From: a virus | IMG/VR virus record: IMGVR_UViG_3300044681_000650 | Location: 1-50,530 of that record | Length of the DNA: 50,530 nucleotides | Direction: 5' to 3' (one strand) | Part shown: one piece after another, positions 8,962-19,823 of the stretch | How the letters are laid out: the number at the start of each line of letters is the position of its first letter | Numbering within the stretch: the first letter of the stretch is position 1 | Notes under the pieces: generated by a model | The model's input: only the letters and a program-made list of their open reading frames with translations | The model's database searches: none | Told to the model about the DNA's origin: nothing | Made by a program: the position numbers and the translations under genes

Positions 8962-9969
8962 ATGAGAGTAACACTTCAGATGGCCAGAGAAGAGTTGGCT
9001 GATTTGCCGAATGCCAACCTGTGTGTTGATGATCCTCGCATCGACACGCTGATCAACAGATGCCAGAGGCGAATCATTGAGAAGTCTCGGTCTGACCTGC
9101 TTCATCGCAGGATCAGGATCTGCGTCAGCAACAAGTGCATCGTCACTCCGCGTGGCATTGTGACTCTTACTGACGCGGCGATCGGAACAGTTCCCATTCC
9201 GGTTCGGAACGGATGGTATGAGTTCCTGCCCAACCAAAGTGGTGTAGATGACGGCAAGAGCAACTGTGTTCCGGTCGGCTTGCACTATCGTCAGGAGGTC
9301 TGCACGATCAGGAACATTCCCGTAACTGCATCTACCATCAAGATCTACACCGAGCAGGAGGAAGCGGCAGACTCCTACGTAACCATTTATGGATTTGATC
9401 AGTATGAGCGGAAGGTCAGGACAGACTGGGATCTGGATGGTGAACCTGAAGACGGGGAGCGCATCTCTATTGCAGGCCCGGCAACCGTGTTCACCGGCAC
9501 GGTGGCGTGGGGGGTCGGTGGAATTTCGAACCTCGTCAAGTCTAGCACACGGGGACGAGTTCTGGTTTATTCCGTGGACCCCACCACAACGGCGGAAACC
9601 CTGATCGGTGTGTATGATGACGATGAGACCAATCCGTCCTACAAGGAATACCTCCTGCGCGGAGAGCAGATTCCTGATGACGAGAATCCTCTCACGTTTA
9701 CCGCCATGGCCAAGATGGAGTTCATCCCGGCCAAGAACCCGGACGATGTCCTTATTGTTCCGTCACTTGAAGCAATTCGACTGATGGCCGAAGCGGTGCT
9801 CAAAATGGACAACAACCAGTTTGCCGAGGGGGTTGGCATCTCGCGTGAAGCGATGCGCCACTTCGGAGAGGTCAGGGATCACAATATGCCGATTGAGCAG
9901 ATTGCTGTCAGCATGAGATCTCAGGGAACCGCACGACTAAACAAACGCAGAATCGGAAGGATTATCTAA
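8962..9969 (+). CDS. Putative head-tail adaptor / tail tubular protein
   Basis: 335 residues from ATG 8962 with AAAGGA upstream. The start MRVTLQMAREELADLPNANLC, then DDPRIDTLINRCQRRIIE, is a helical beginning followed by a long beta-rich part and a C-terminal helix pair (LEAIRLMAEAVLKMDNNQF, REAMRHFGEV). This is the outline of podovirus adaptor proteins (T7 gp11-like), which join the portal to the nozzle. Its place next to the nozzle and before the internal proteins supports this. The assignment is structural inference and could instead be a larger tail-accessory protein. Confidence 0.5.
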   Translation: MRVTLQMAREELADLPNANLCVDDPRIDTLINRCQRRIIEKSRSDLLHRRIRICVSNKCIVTPRGIVTLTDAAIGTVPIPVRNGWYEFLPNQSGVDDGKSNCVPVGLHYRQEVCTIRNIPVTASTIKIYTEQEEAADSYVTIYGFDQYERKVRTDWDLDGEPEDGERISIAGPATVFTGTVAWGVGGISNLVKSSTRGRVLVYSVDPTTTAETLIGVYDDDETNPSYKEYLLRGEQIPDDENPLTFTAMAKMEFIPAKNPDDVLIVPSLEAIRLMAEAVLKMDNNQFAEGVGISREAMRHFGEVRDHNMPIEQIAVSMRSQGTARLNKRRIGRII

Positions 9970-10587
9970 ATGCCGACAGTTGCACAATTACAGGAGAGCG
10001 CCAGAAAGAGGCTGCTCTCAACCACGCCCGAAGAACTCACAGCGCAGCTGCCTGATATTCAGGAGATCGCGAAGCTGGTTCCGCAGGGTGCTGAGCTGAT
10101 TCCGGGGCTAACAGAGATGGCCTCTGGAATTGAGGAGTCAGCTCAGGCGCGGAGAGCTGGCATTGCTGAGACTGCACAGCCGGGCGTCACCCAACAGTTT
10201 GGCATGGCCAACCAGCAGATCTCTCAGATGCTTCAGGGGGCAATGCCGCAGGACGTCATTGACCAGATCCAGAGCAACGTGGCAGCCCGCGCCTTGTCTG
10301 GAGGCGTTGCTGGAAGCGGGTTTGCTGCGAACCAGTATGCCCGAAACCTTGGTCTCACCAGCTTGGATCTGATTGGCAGGGGGCTTGGCTCCCTGCTTCA
10401 GGTCACTCCGCAGCAGCAGGCACTGTTCGGAACTGAGGCTGTGGATATTGAGCAGAACATTCCCGGACTCACCGACATCTACAGCTCGCAGGCCAGTCAG
10501 GCCATGAGCCGGGCTCAGACCGCTCAAGAGCTTTACGGTCTGATGCTGACAAACCTGCTCGGTCAGGGTAATCAAATCGTATTCTAA
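9970..10587 (+). CDS. Small internal virion (ejection) protein
   Basis: 205 residues beginning one base after the adaptor stop. Ala/Gln/Gly-rich and helical throughout, with amphipathic stretches (EEFTAQL, ARRAGIAETAQPGVTQQFGMANQQISQML) and a Gly-rich hinge (ALSGGVAGSGFAANQYARN). The first of three consecutive helical genes that end in the giant ejection protein, a set seen in podoviruses as three internal core proteins (T7 gp14, gp15, gp16). The small one usually forms the outer-membrane part of the ejection channel. Role inferred from order, size and composition. Confidence 0.6.
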   Translation: MPTVAQLQESARKRLLSTTPEELTAQLPDIQEIAKLVPQGAELIPGLTEMASGIEESAQARRAGIAETAQPGVTQQFGMANQQISQMLQGAMPQDVIDQIQSNVAARALSGGVAGSGFAANQYARNLGLTSLDLIGRGLGSLLQVTPQQQALFGTEAVDIEQNIPGLTDIYSSQASQAMSRAQTAQELYGLMLTNLLGQGNQIVF

Positions 10588-10596
10588 GGACAAACA

Positions 10597-11949
10597 ATGG
10601 CCAGAAATCCAATAGGCATTCTCGCCCCTCAGTTTGCGCAGGGGGCACTTTCTGCTGCCGCAGCACGCGGACAGCAGACCGCAGCTGAAAACGCACGCAT
10701 CGCAGCCCAGAGAGCCGAGATCGCGGCACGTGAGCGCATTGCTTCCCAGCAGGCGTTCATTGACATGCAGCGTCTAAAGCTGGGGTATGCCGAAATGGAG
10801 GCAAGAAATCGTCTGGCCCAGCAGCAGAATGCACTCGAGGAGAAGCGCCTGAGCCAGCAGGAGCGACTCGCGCTGAACGCAGAGAAGAATACGACCGAGC
10901 GGTTCCTCGCCAATCTGGAAGAGCAGAAGGCATCGCGCATCTCGTCCGAGGCCATTGCCAAGGCTGAGCTTGGACTGAAGCGTGGCCAGTTCGACATCGC
11001 GGCTGCCAAGGAGCGAAGGCTCTACAAAGGACTTGAGGCGAGGAAGAACTTCATTGAGGCACTCAATCAGCATGGTCCTGACAGCGAAGAAGCTGGCAAA
11101 GCCATGGCGAATTACGCCATGTATGATCAAGGCACCTACGATTTGTTTGTTAACCAGAAACTTCTGTATCCGCAGAGCAAGCTGGGTGACTTCGATTACA
11201 CGGACTTGGGGTCACCGGAATTGTCTATGACCCTTGCACGAGGCGACGAGCAACTGGCGAACAAAATAGCCTATAGGGATTATCAGCTCTTGCAGGAGTA
11301 TGCCGCATCTCAGGCAGGCTATGAGAGCTTGTTGGAGATGCAGCAACGTGGCGAGATGGTGGGATTTCAGGAGCTACAAAAAGCTGAGCTTAAATTTGCA
11401 GAGAGTCTTGGAAAATTAAATCAGAGGCTAAAGTCGGCTAATCTCAAGCAGATCGATAAACTCGGACGCCCTATCAAGGCTGGCGCACAAGGGGGCGGCC
11501 AAGGGGCAGTTGGCACTAAGGTTGGGATGGGTAACGGTTATAGGCAAGGAGGTGCTGGGGAAGAGTGGATCGATCTGAATACGCTTGGCCGATATAAAGA
11601 CATTGGGAAGGTTACAAATCCGTATGCTACATATGGGTCTGGTATGACGCAGGAGTTCTGGGACATAGCGAACAAGGCAGGGCGAAGCGACTTCAGCGGT
11701 TTTGAACTCGGAGAGCGCGGTATGTTCAATCTGCTTGGCAGTGTTTTCCAAGGTGGAGATCTGCTTGGTGCGGGTTTTCTATCTGAAGGGGCTAATATGT
11801 CGTATGCACCTGCCGACTCCACGTCCCCAATGATCAATGTGCAAACAAATGCCGTGCAGAAGAGCGCTTTGAAGAATGACCTAACTGCCCCATCCAAGCC
11901 CAAAATGATTTACGATGTGCAAACCGGCCAAGCGAGAATTGTCGAATAA
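10597..11949 (+). CDS. Coiled-coil internal virion (ejection) protein
   Basis: 450 residues from ATG 10597, after AAGGACAAACA. Residues about 20-140 are a long Arg/Glu/Ala/Gln helix, very likely a coiled coil (NARIAAQRAEIAARERIASQ). The middle is helical, and a Gly/Gln-rich linker lies at about 290-310. It ends one base into the next gene (TAATG). In podoviruses the middle-sized internal protein helps to build the periplasmic ejection conduit, which fits here. The homology is not readable by eye. Confidence 0.6.
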   Translation: MARNPIGILAPQFAQGALSAAAARGQQTAAENARIAAQRAEIAARERIASQQAFIDMQRLKLGYAEMEARNRLAQQQNALEEKRLSQQERLALNAEKNTTERFLANLEEQKASRISSEAIAKAELGLKRGQFDIAAAKERRLYKGLEARKNFIEALNQHGPDSEEAGKAMANYAMYDQGTYDLFVNQKLLYPQSKLGDFDYTDLGSPELSMTLARGDEQLANKIAYRDYQLLQEYAASQAGYESLLEMQQRGEMVGFQELQKAELKFAESLGKLNQRLKSANLKQIDKLGRPIKAGAQGGGQGAVGTKVGMGNGYRQGGAGEEWIDLNTLGRYKDIGKVTNPYATYGSGMTQEFWDIANKAGRSDFSGFELGERGMFNLLGSVFQGGDLLGAGFLSEGANMSYAPADSTSPMINVQTNAVQKSALKNDLTAPSKPKMIYDVQTGQARIVE

Positions 11950-14900
11950 TGAAAAACGTAAAGGTCGGAGGTGTAGACGGTTTTGAGATGGGCTTTCCGG
12001 ATGAAATGCCGGATGAGGCCATCTCAAGTTGGTTGTCCGAGAACATGGGTCCGGACCAGTTTCGGAAAGCGAAAAAGGATATTGCCGCATCCGAGCTGAG
12101 GAGGGTCCAGCAGGATCGCCGGGAGTATAGGGATGGACTGCTGTGGGCAAACACTCTGGGAAACGTGGCCAACGGGTTCTACGGCGGCCTGCTGACGACT
12201 GGTGCCGGTATTGCGCGTGTGGGCTCAGTTGTCACGGCACTTCCAACTAAGTTCTATGGGTATGCCATGGACATAGAGGATGCCCAGAACCCGCTGAAAA
12301 CTCTGGCCGACAAGCTCGATGCCTACGGACACGATCTACAAAACGCCGTTGGAAACATCATCCCAGAGTCCGAGCAGGTCGATATGAACGCGGTTACAAG
12401 GTTCATGACCGGGGATGTTGCTACCGGGCTCGGCAGTGCGCTCACGTTCTTGACCGGCGGTGCTGCGTTGAAGGGCATCACTTCTGCCACAGCCGCCACA
12501 ATGACGCTGGGTGGGCTGCAAGGTTATGAGTCTGGCTATCAGCGGTCAATGGCTGCCGGAAACTCAGAGGTCAAATCCCACTTCCTTGCCCTCATGAACG
12601 CTGGTGTTGGTCTCACTGAGGCATTCCCTGTTGGTAGATGGGTTGACCGTGTCAGCAAGAAGGGTGGCTTCAGCCTTGGGAATCTGCTTGCTGAAGCCAG
12701 TGAGGAGGCTTTTCAAGAGGCATTCCAGTCCACTATGGGCGATGTCATTGCCACCACGTGGGGCAATGAGGATCTCTCAATGGCGACTATCGCGTCCAAT
12801 GCAGCCTACAACGCTCTGGTTGGAAGCGTGACTGGTGGCATTATGTCAGCAGGCACTGGTGTGGCATCTGGTGTTCGCTCGGTTGCAGCAGGGGAGGCGT
12901 CCGCAATGGACGTGATGCGGGAGACGTTTAGACAAATCACTCCGCAGTTTAGCTGGCAGGGTCGGACTCGCGACTCGCGTGAGACCACAGTTCTTCAGGC
13001 CGAAGCAAAGCGAAACATTGAGCAGCTGGATCGAGGGCAAATCACGCCTGAGCAGTTTAGAAAGAATCTGGCGGATCTAAACCGTCGAGGTGCAAATGTT
13101 TCTCGGGCGATACAAGACACATTGGTAGAGCAGGCCGAGCAGCGTGCTGCTCACGTCGAGGGCAAGGCCGCCGAGATAAACAAAAGCAAGGAGCGGAGGG
13201 CAGCCACAGAAGCTGAGTCGGCTAGAAAAGACGCCGAAGCCCCCAGCGTTGTTGAGAAAACGGAACAGGCCAATGACATCGTCGGTGTGAATCGAGAGGG
13301 GGTCAGCCTTGTTTTTAACAGCGACGAGAAAAGGCTTCTGGATGCTGCACTTGATCGCTACGGGAGGAACTCCGCCGAGTATCGCCAAATCTATAATAAC
13401 ATCGTTGCCGAGAAAAAACGGCCATCTCAGCCGATCCCCGGTCAGTCGGAAGCAGCCAGAACGGTCAGGGATCTCCTCGGCCATCTTGGCTTTCATACCA
13501 ATTCTCCCAAGGCAAGACGCGATGGGACGTGGGACAACATCCGCCGCATTGCAGAGGCAGCCATCGTGGCGATGCAGCCACAGACCGAAACCGACGAGAG
13601 AATCCTCGCAAACTACAAGGCAAAACTACGTAAGATTACAAACGCTGAAAAGGGTTCAGCATCCGTCACTCTTGGTGTTACCGACGAAGCGCCATACCAC
13701 AGGACTGAGGTTCGGCTTCACAACAACTACATGGCATCGGGAGCGCTCAGCGCTGCACTGGACTACCACGACAGTCTCGCACGGCTAGGCAGCACTGATG
13801 GTGCAACGTATTACAAAAACCAAGTTGCCGAATTCCTCGGATTGAAACTCAACGAGGGAGAAGGAGGTTGGCCATCTGCTTACCGCAGCGAATTAGTCGA
13901 TAAACTGATCGGTCCCGCAGAACAGGCTGCGTCAGAACTCGCCAAGCAGCTTCCCATTGGAACGCCGGTTGATGTTAGCGTTTCGGAAACAAAGTCTTAC
14001 AAAGGTGTTATTACAGGTTACAGCGATGCTGGCACTCGGATCAATGTCGCCACCTCTGCTGGCAATTTCACCTCGGTCGATCCAAGCATTATCACGGTGC
14101 AGTCAAAGGCACCATCCCGGTTCTCTCCGAAAGCAAAGCCAGAAACCAAGACCCGTGCCCCGTATGAGCCGACTTCTGACAGGGTTACTGGGACGTATGC
14201 GGTAACATGGGATCAGTATGGCGCGGAGAAAGCCCCGGTTATCCTGAATCTCGACCCGGCCATGCCTCTCAACAGTCAGGGGTTAGTCGAGCCGGACATG
14301 ACAAATGCTGACTATGACGCTGTCCTGTCTGCGCTTGGTCTTGCTGTAGGATCAAGCCGTAGCGACATGTCAGACAAGCTCCGCATGGTTCGCAACTCCT
14401 CTGTTGTGAATGACAACACGGTGGAGAACGTGGCCTACACCTACACCGAGGCAGAGATAGACCAGTGGATGGAGTTCTGGGGGCTTAACGCCGCACCTCC
14501 GCTCTCCGAAGCGGACATCAAGAAGAGTATCAGGAACAGGATCTCTTCTCTGACTGACGGCAAGAGAGGTGCTGAGCCGCAACTGGACAACTTGGCTGCC
14601 GAGCTGGGCATAGCTGGCTGGAATCCAAACCAAAGCAAGTCCAAGAAGATTGTTGCGCTGCGAGCTGCCCTGAACAAAGCCCCGATCGCCGTGGTCTCCA
14701 GAGCCGCTGCCAAAGCTGGGGTTACGCTTTCCAAAAAGAAAACCAAAACTCAAAAGGTTCAGGAGCTTCGCAGTCGCATCTCTGAGGCTCTGGGGAATTA
14801 CAAAACAAACGTGGCGCTCTATGGCCTGCGCTCTGCATACGTAAATGACATCATCGAGGCTGCCAACAATGGCCTCTCGATTGATCCTAAGGTTCTGGCT

Positions 14901-17900
14901 GACGTGCAGAGGGTTTCACCGCAGGATGTGGGCAGGGTGCAGGAAGCCATCAGGCAGGGTGCTGCGATTGCCGGGACTTATCCGACCCGTGCATCGGTGC
15001 ATAAAAAGTATGCGCCCGTCTCCACTCCCGGAGTGAGCAAGCGGTTGAAGCGTGGTGACACGATCCCGGTTACGTTGGTTGGGCACAGTGAGATCGAGCC
15101 CGGAGTCATTGGTGCGAACATCATGACAATTGGAAACTGGCAGCTGCCTGATGGCACGATCATCAGCACTGGCCAAGTCCTGCCGTATACTCAAGCGCTG
15201 CATGATCAGCTTGTTGCCAATGGCATCAGCATTGTGGCGGAGCAATCCGACCGGGCTGCGCTCGAAGAGGCTCACTACTCGATCGTCAAAGAGAAGTATC
15301 CTGATGCCAAAGACGGTCCTGAATTCGCAGGGAAAACGACCCCAAGCCCAGCCGCAGCGAAGGCTACCGAGACTGAGGCACCCGCAGCCCAGCCTGTTTC
15401 TGCACCGCCTGCGGTTCAGGCAAGCGAGCTTCCGCAAGAAGCGTATAGCGAAGAGGAGATCAAAGGTGAAACCTCCACTGCCGCTGATGTCCTTGGTGTT
15501 CCTCTTCCTGAGCGTGAATCTGTCGAGGAAGTTGTCGAGGAGGCTATCGAGCCTGCACCTGAGCCAGCCGCCGCAGTCGAGCAGGCACTGGAGCCTGCCC
15601 CTGAGCCTGCCAAGCCCAGCCCTGAGGCAGAGGCATACCGCAAAAAGGCCGAGAAAGCCTTGGATGAGCTGGAAGACCTTAGGATTAATTACCCAGACAT
15701 GCCTGCCTCCCGAGTTAGGAGCTTTGGCAAAAAACTGTTGAAGCAGGGTTTAATTACTCAGAGCGATTACGACAACATGGATGCCCAGCTCAAAGACAGG
15801 GGCATGGACAAAGATGATCGAATCCTCGGTGCTTTGGATGAGCTGTATATCGAGACGACTCCACCCGGAGAGACGGTTGAGTCGGTCGAGCCTGAGATCG
15901 TGGAGGCGGGGGCTGGGGAGTTTGACGTGCGCAACGACTATGCCGGTGAAACTGAATACGTCTATCTGCGATCCAGAATGGATGCCGGTATGTTTCAGAT
16001 AATCGGGGAGGATGGGGCAAATCTGATCATTCAAAACATTGATACGGGTGTTCAGCAGAAAGTTGACCCGGCAATGCTGGCTGATCCAGTGATGCTTACG
16101 CAGGCAGAGATGCGAGGTGGTCCTGAGGCGTGGAGTAAGGCTATTGAGATGGCTGGAATTCCCGCCATTGTGCGGTCATACGCTCGTGCGCTCGAAACAC
16201 CAGTTGATGAGTGGGCAGTGTTGGCCATCCTAAATCCAAAAACACCAGATCAAACCATAAGGGATCTAGCCGAGCGTCATGCATTTGGGAATCTGGATCT
16301 GCTCGGAGCGCGTTTGGCGGCAGGGGGTGGGTATGCGCCGAGGATGAAGGAGCAGCTTCAGGCCCTGAGTGGCACTGGACCAAGCGCGATTCGGGCTGTG
16401 CTGACGGCAGCAGACGCAGTCAAAACCGTAACCGGAGGATTTGTCGGCAACTCCAATGTTAGGGCTGCGCTATCACTCATAACTACCGCTGCCGACGACT
16501 CATTCAAGCCGCAGAAAAGCCCAGATACGTTGCAGCGGATTGATAGATCTATTGCTCGCATTGATCTGTCTCGCGAGGAAATCCCAGACATGACGCGGGC
16601 GAGAATCGATTCTCTGCTATCCTTGGATGTCGCCTCCACTATTGCATTCGCAGATGCATATGGGAGCAAGTCTGGCGCTTCGGGTGCCGGGGATATGTAT
16701 GCGGCGGCATACAGGATTGGAAGGAATCTGACAAGTGCCCTGCCATACAAAGCACTGGCAAAGGCAAACGAGGATCTTGCTCAGCCAGCCAAGATGAGTC
16801 TGCTCGCGAAGCAGATCGGCACGCGGAAGCATGAAATCCTTACCAGCACAGCCATGCTCAACGAGGAGATCGCCCGGTTCGGCGGAGAGGGTTTTCTTTC
16901 TGACAACGACATCGCTTGGATTCGGCTGAACGGGTTGGTTCGTCCTGCCCTTGAGGCGGCGACTGGCATGAGTCAGGATCTTGGAGCGACCAGTGAAGTC
17001 GAGTTGATGCAGGACGAAAGCTACGAGCCTCCGATCAAGTGCAACTCTCCATGCAAAAAGAGCGCTGGGTCTGATGACATTGGCTCAAGCAAGGAGAGGG
17101 ACGGGCGGCTTGGGGATAAGCAGGTAGATGTCCAAACAGAAGCTGCGGTAACAAAGGCCACGCCGATTAAGAGCACTAGCGCCAAGTCGATCATTGACGC
17201 ATTGGCTAAAAACTTTGGCCTTAAGCCGGTCCAAGGAACCTATCGGCCCACCACAGTCGAGGAGGCTGAAGCAGCAGCTGACGCCATTGTTGATTATTAC
17301 GACCCCGGCCATAACAATCTGGCTAACTTCGAGAACCTGATCAAGTTGGGGAATGTAGCCATCCGGAATTACGACCCGAGCAACATGTTCGAGGGCGTGT
17401 CGGATGACATCAAGGGTCTCGTTATTGCACGGCTATCGGTTCGGCTCGGCGAATACATGGATCAGGCAAATGATCCCAATCTCAAGGCGGTGATGCGGGA
17501 TGCGATTGCCACGTTCATCCCGCAGATTGGTAAAGCCGCAAGTCTTGCAGCACAGACTATGGCCATCCAACGGTGGGCGCTTAAGAACGTCAGTAATGAG
17601 TTCTGGGTCGATACCTTTGTGCGCAAGATGTATGAGCAGAAGGGATTGCTCGGCAAGTTCCTTGAGCGCAGGCCCGAGCTTGAGGCCATCAAGGCGAAAT
17701 ACAAAGATGCCCCTCGTGGAATTCCGAGCCAGATGCTGGAGACCGAGATCCGGAACATCATCTGGAAAGACATCAAGCCAGACACGGCGGACATGATGTG
17801 GGCATACTGGTATGCCAACATTCTCTCTGGATCGGCCACTCTGTTTGATAACTTCACGATGCTTGGGAATGCAGCAATTGAGGGTGTGCTTCAAGCGCTA

Positions 17901-19820
17901 AACAACCCGTCTCGCATCGGGCAAAGCATGAGTGCGCTCGTTCGTGGCGTGGTTGCGGGTGCAAAGGAGTGGAGGTCTACGGGGATTCGCGGCAGGAATC
18001 CCCGCATCGACTTCCACAGCTCGTCAATGAAGTTCAGCGATGACGTTGCTAGATCGACTGGCAAGGGTCTAGAAGCTGCACTGGCTGATGAGTTGAGAAC
18101 AGACCCTCTGGCTTACTGGGGGCAGCAGGACAGCCTGATCAAAAAGTTCTTCGCATCTCCGCGCATAATATCCTACTTCATGCAGTCCACCGACTTCATG
18201 GTTGGGCAGGGAGGCTTTCACCAGCGTGCTAAGAACGTGGCCATGATGCGGGCCAAGGAACAACTGATCAGTCAGGGCAAGGAGGCAAACCCGGAAGCTA
18301 CTGAGAAATCTCTTAACATCACCAACAAGCAGATCGCTGCTGTGGCTACCGACATCCTCAACATGACCCCGGCCAAAATCAAAACCTACCAAGCGCAGGC
18401 CAAGAAGGAGTTAGATCAGGGTTACATTACCAAAGACCAGCTCGGCAGTCGAGTTGACGAGTTGATTGAGCTGGGGATTCCAGATGACATTCGGGCGAAC
18501 GCGAAAGAATACATGAGTCGGATCACCGGCAACAGTGAGACTCCGTTCGGGGTGCTCGGTGCAATCCATCAGGCTATCAGCAATCTCAAACAGCAGGGCG
18601 GAGTGATCGGGACTGGCACGAGATTCTTCTTCCCGTTCACGCGATGGGCAGCGAACTGGGGCAACATCATCGGCGACTACATGCCCCCGATTGCCATGGC
18701 CAGATACTTCGCGTGGAGTCCAAACTGGGCATCTGGCAAGGCGTGGCCGGAAGATGGAAAGATCCGGGCGATGCGGGACTTCATGCGGAGGATCGGACCC
18801 AAGCCGAGCTGGGTGACGGAGGAACTCAACGGCGAAAGCGTAATGTCCAACGAGGATGCCAACGTCCTGAAGATGAAGATGGTCATGGGATTTGCCGGGT
18901 TTGTCGGGTTGCTCGCAGTCCTGTCCGACTACGATGACGACGACGAGCCGGAGATTCAGTTGACCGGCGGGATGTTCTCCCTGTCCGCAGCCAAGAGGAA
19001 GCAACTGTTACAGTCCGGCATCCGGCCTTACTCGCTCATCATTGGCGGCAGGTCTTGGAGTTACAAGAACCTGCCCTTTGCTTGGATGCTCGGAACTGTG
19101 GGCAACATTCAAGACGGCTCCCGCTATGGCCTGCGAGAGAAGGACATGGGCCTGATTACCAGTGCCATCACTCAGGGTGCCACGGTGGTAAGCGAGATGT
19201 CGGTCCTGTCGTCATTCGATTCTTTCCTCCAGATTCTTGGTGCGAAGAACATGACCAACGAGACGCGAGCCAAAACTATGGCGGACTGGTTTGGTCGCAA
19301 CGCATCCGGTCTGGTTCCATTCAGTAGCTTGGATCGCGATGTCGAGAACTGGTTCCTGTCACTGTCCAACCAACCAACCAGCTACGAGGCTCACGGCGTA
19401 GCCTCCCAGTTCCTGCGGCAAATGCCAGCAGTCACAGCATCCAAGTCGATGTTCGGAGGAGATCCGGTGCTCAACCTGCTTGGTGAACCGATTGAGTATT
19501 TCAAGCACCCCGCTCACCGTATGCTTGGACCCGAGACCGATGATGTCTGGAAGAGCATGGGAATTCTGGCGAGCAAGGGGGTTTACCTGACTGACATCCG
19601 AGCCTCATCCACCACTGATCGAAAGACCGGTCAGAAAAAGGCAATGACAGCTGAGCAGCTCTACAGCTACAAGGCACTGGTTTATAAAATTGTGGGCGGT
19701 TACATCAAGCGCAACCATCTACAGCTCCGCAACGCGAGGCCGGAATCTGCTCAGCAGTATATTGATAAGCTGACCAGATTCGCGCAGCAGCAGGCGCGGA
19801 GAGAGCTGAACCTGCCCTGA
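11949..19820 (+). CDS. Giant internal/ejection protein (polyvalent-type), 2,623 aa
   Basis: The largest gene of the phage, 16% of the genome. N-terminal 300 residues hold Gly/Ala-rich hydrophobic stretches and an ejection-protein pattern ASEEAFQEAFQST at about 250. A Lys-rich pair of SAP-like helices lies near 880-950. A Pro/Glu/Ala-rich linker spans about 1130-1230. The last 900 residues are helical and typical of the C-terminal end of phage internal or polyvalent proteins (FFFPFTRWAANW, a hydrophobic segment MVMGFAGFVGLLAVL near 2310, then an acidic run SDYDDDDEPE). Such proteins sit inside the head and enter the cell with the DNA, forming the inner-membrane part of the ejection channel and carrying early-acting domains. 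No lysozyme or transglycosylase motif was obvious, but one could be hidden. Its ATG overlaps the upstream stop. Confidence 0.75.
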   Translation: MKNVKVGGVDGFEMGFPDEMPDEAISSWLSENMGPDQFRKAKKDIAASELRRVQQDRREYRDGLLWANTLGNVANGFYGGLLTTGAGIARVGSVVTALPTKFYGYAMDIEDAQNPLKTLADKLDAYGHDLQNAVGNIIPESEQVDMNAVTRFMTGDVATGLGSALTFLTGGAALKGITSATAATMTLGGLQGYESGYQRSMAAGNSEVKSHFLALMNAGVGLTEAFPVGRWVDRVSKKGGFSLGNLLAEASEEAFQEAFQSTMGDVIATTWGNEDLSMATIASNAAYNALVGSVTGGIMSAGTGVASGVRSVAAGEASAMDVMRETFRQITPQFSWQGRTRDSRETTVLQAEAKRNIEQLDRGQITPEQFRKNLADLNRRGANVSRAIQDTLVEQAEQRAAHVEGKAAEINKSKERRAATEAESARKDAEAPSVVEKTEQANDIVGVNREGVSLVFNSDEKRLLDAALDRYGRNSAEYRQIYNNIVAEKKRPSQPIPGQSEAARTVRDLLGHLGFHTNSPKARRDGTWDNIRRIAEAAIVAMQPQTETDERILANYKAKLRKITNAEKGSASVTLGVTDEAPYHRTEVRLHNNYMASGALSAALDYHDSLARLGSTDGATYYKNQVAEFLGLKLNEGEGGWPSAYRSELVDKLIGPAEQAASELAKQLPIGTPVDVSVSETKSYKGVITGYSDAGTRINVATSAGNFTSVDPSIITVQSKAPSRFSPKAKPETKTRAPYEPTSDRVTGTYAVTWDQYGAEKAPVILNLDPAMPLNSQGLVEPDMTNADYDAVLSALGLAVGSSRSDMSDKLRMVRNSSVVNDNTVENVAYTYTEAEIDQWMEFWGLNAAPPLSEADIKKSIRNRISSLTDGKRGAEPQLDNLAAELGIAGWNPNQSKSKKIVALRAALNKAPIAVVSRAAAKAGVTLSKKKTKTQKVQELRSRISEALGNYKTNVALYGLRSAYVNDIIEAANNGLSIDPKVLADVQRVSPQDVGRVQEAIRQGAAIAGTYPTRASVHKKYAPVSTPGVSKRLKRGDTIPVTLVGHSEIEPGVIGANIMTIGNWQLPDGTIISTGQVLPYTQALHDQLVANGISIVAEQSDRAALEEAHYSIVKEKYPDAKDGPEFAGKTTPSPAAAKATETEAPAAQPVSAPPAVQASELPQEAYSEEEIKGETSTAADVLGVPLPERESVEEVVEEAIEPAPEPAAAVEQALEPAPEPAKPSPEAEAYRKKAEKALDELEDLRINYPDMPASRVRSFGKKLLKQGLITQSDYDNMDAQLKDRGMDKDDRILGALDELYIETTPPGETVESVEPEIVEAGAGEFDVRNDYAGETEYVYLRSRMDAGMFQIIGEDGANLIIQNIDTGVQQKVDPAMLADPVMLTQAEMRGGPEAWSKAIEMAGIPAIVRSYARALETPVDEWAVLAILNPKTPDQTIRDLAERHAFGNLDLLGARLAAGGGYAPRMKEQLQALSGTGPSAIRAVLTAADAVKTVTGGFVGNSNVRAALSLITTAADDSFKPQKSPDTLQRIDRSIARIDLSREEIPDMTRARIDSLLSLDVASTIAFADAYGSKSGASGAGDMYAAAYRIGRNLTSALPYKALAKANEDLAQPAKMSLLAKQIGTRKHEILTSTAMLNEEIARFGGEGFLSDNDIAWIRLNGLVRPALEAATGMSQDLGATSEVELMQDESYEPPIKCNSPCKKSAGSDDIGSSKERDGRLGDKQVDVQTEAAVTKATPIKSTSAKSIIDALAKNFGLKPVQGTYRPTTVEEAEAAADAIVDYYDPGHNNLANFENLIKLGNVAIRNYDPSNMFEGVSDDIKGLVIARLSVRLGEYMDQANDPNLKAVMRDAIATFIPQIGKAASLAAQTMAIQRWALKNVSNEFWVDTFVRKMYEQKGLLGKFLERRPELEAIKAKYKDAPRGIPSQMLETEIRNIIWKDIKPDTADMMWAYWYANILSGSATLFDNFTMLGNAAIEGVLQALNNPSRIGQSMSALVRGVVAGAKEWRSTGIRGRNPRIDFHSSSMKFSDDVARSTGKGLEAALADELRTDPLAYWGQQDSLIKKFFASPRIISYFMQSTDFMVGQGGFHQRAKNVAMMRAKEQLISQGKEANPEATEKSLNITNKQIAAVATDILNMTPAKIKTYQAQAKKELDQGYITKDQLGSRVDELIELGIPDDIRANAKEYMSRITGNSETPFGVLGAIHQAISNLKQQGGVIGTGTRFFFPFTRWAANWGNIIGDYMPPIAMARYFAWSPNWASGKAWPEDGKIRAMRDFMRRIGPKPSWVTEELNGESVMSNEDANVLKMKMVMGFAGFVGLLAVLSDYDDDDEPEIQLTGGMFSLSAAKRKQLLQSGIRPYSLIIGGRSWSYKNLPFAWMLGTVGNIQDGSRYGLREKDMGLITSAITQGATVVSEMSVLSSFDSFLQILGAKNMTNETRAKTMADWFGRNASGLVPFSSLDRDVENWFLSLSNQPTSYEAHGVASQFLRQMPAVTASKSMFGGDPVLNLLGEPIEYFKHPAHRMLGPETDDVWKSMGILASKGVYLTDIRASSTTDRKTGQKKAMTAEQLYSYKALVYKIVGGYIKRNHLQLRNARPESAQQYIDKLTRFAQQQARRELNLP

Positions 19821-19823
19821 TGA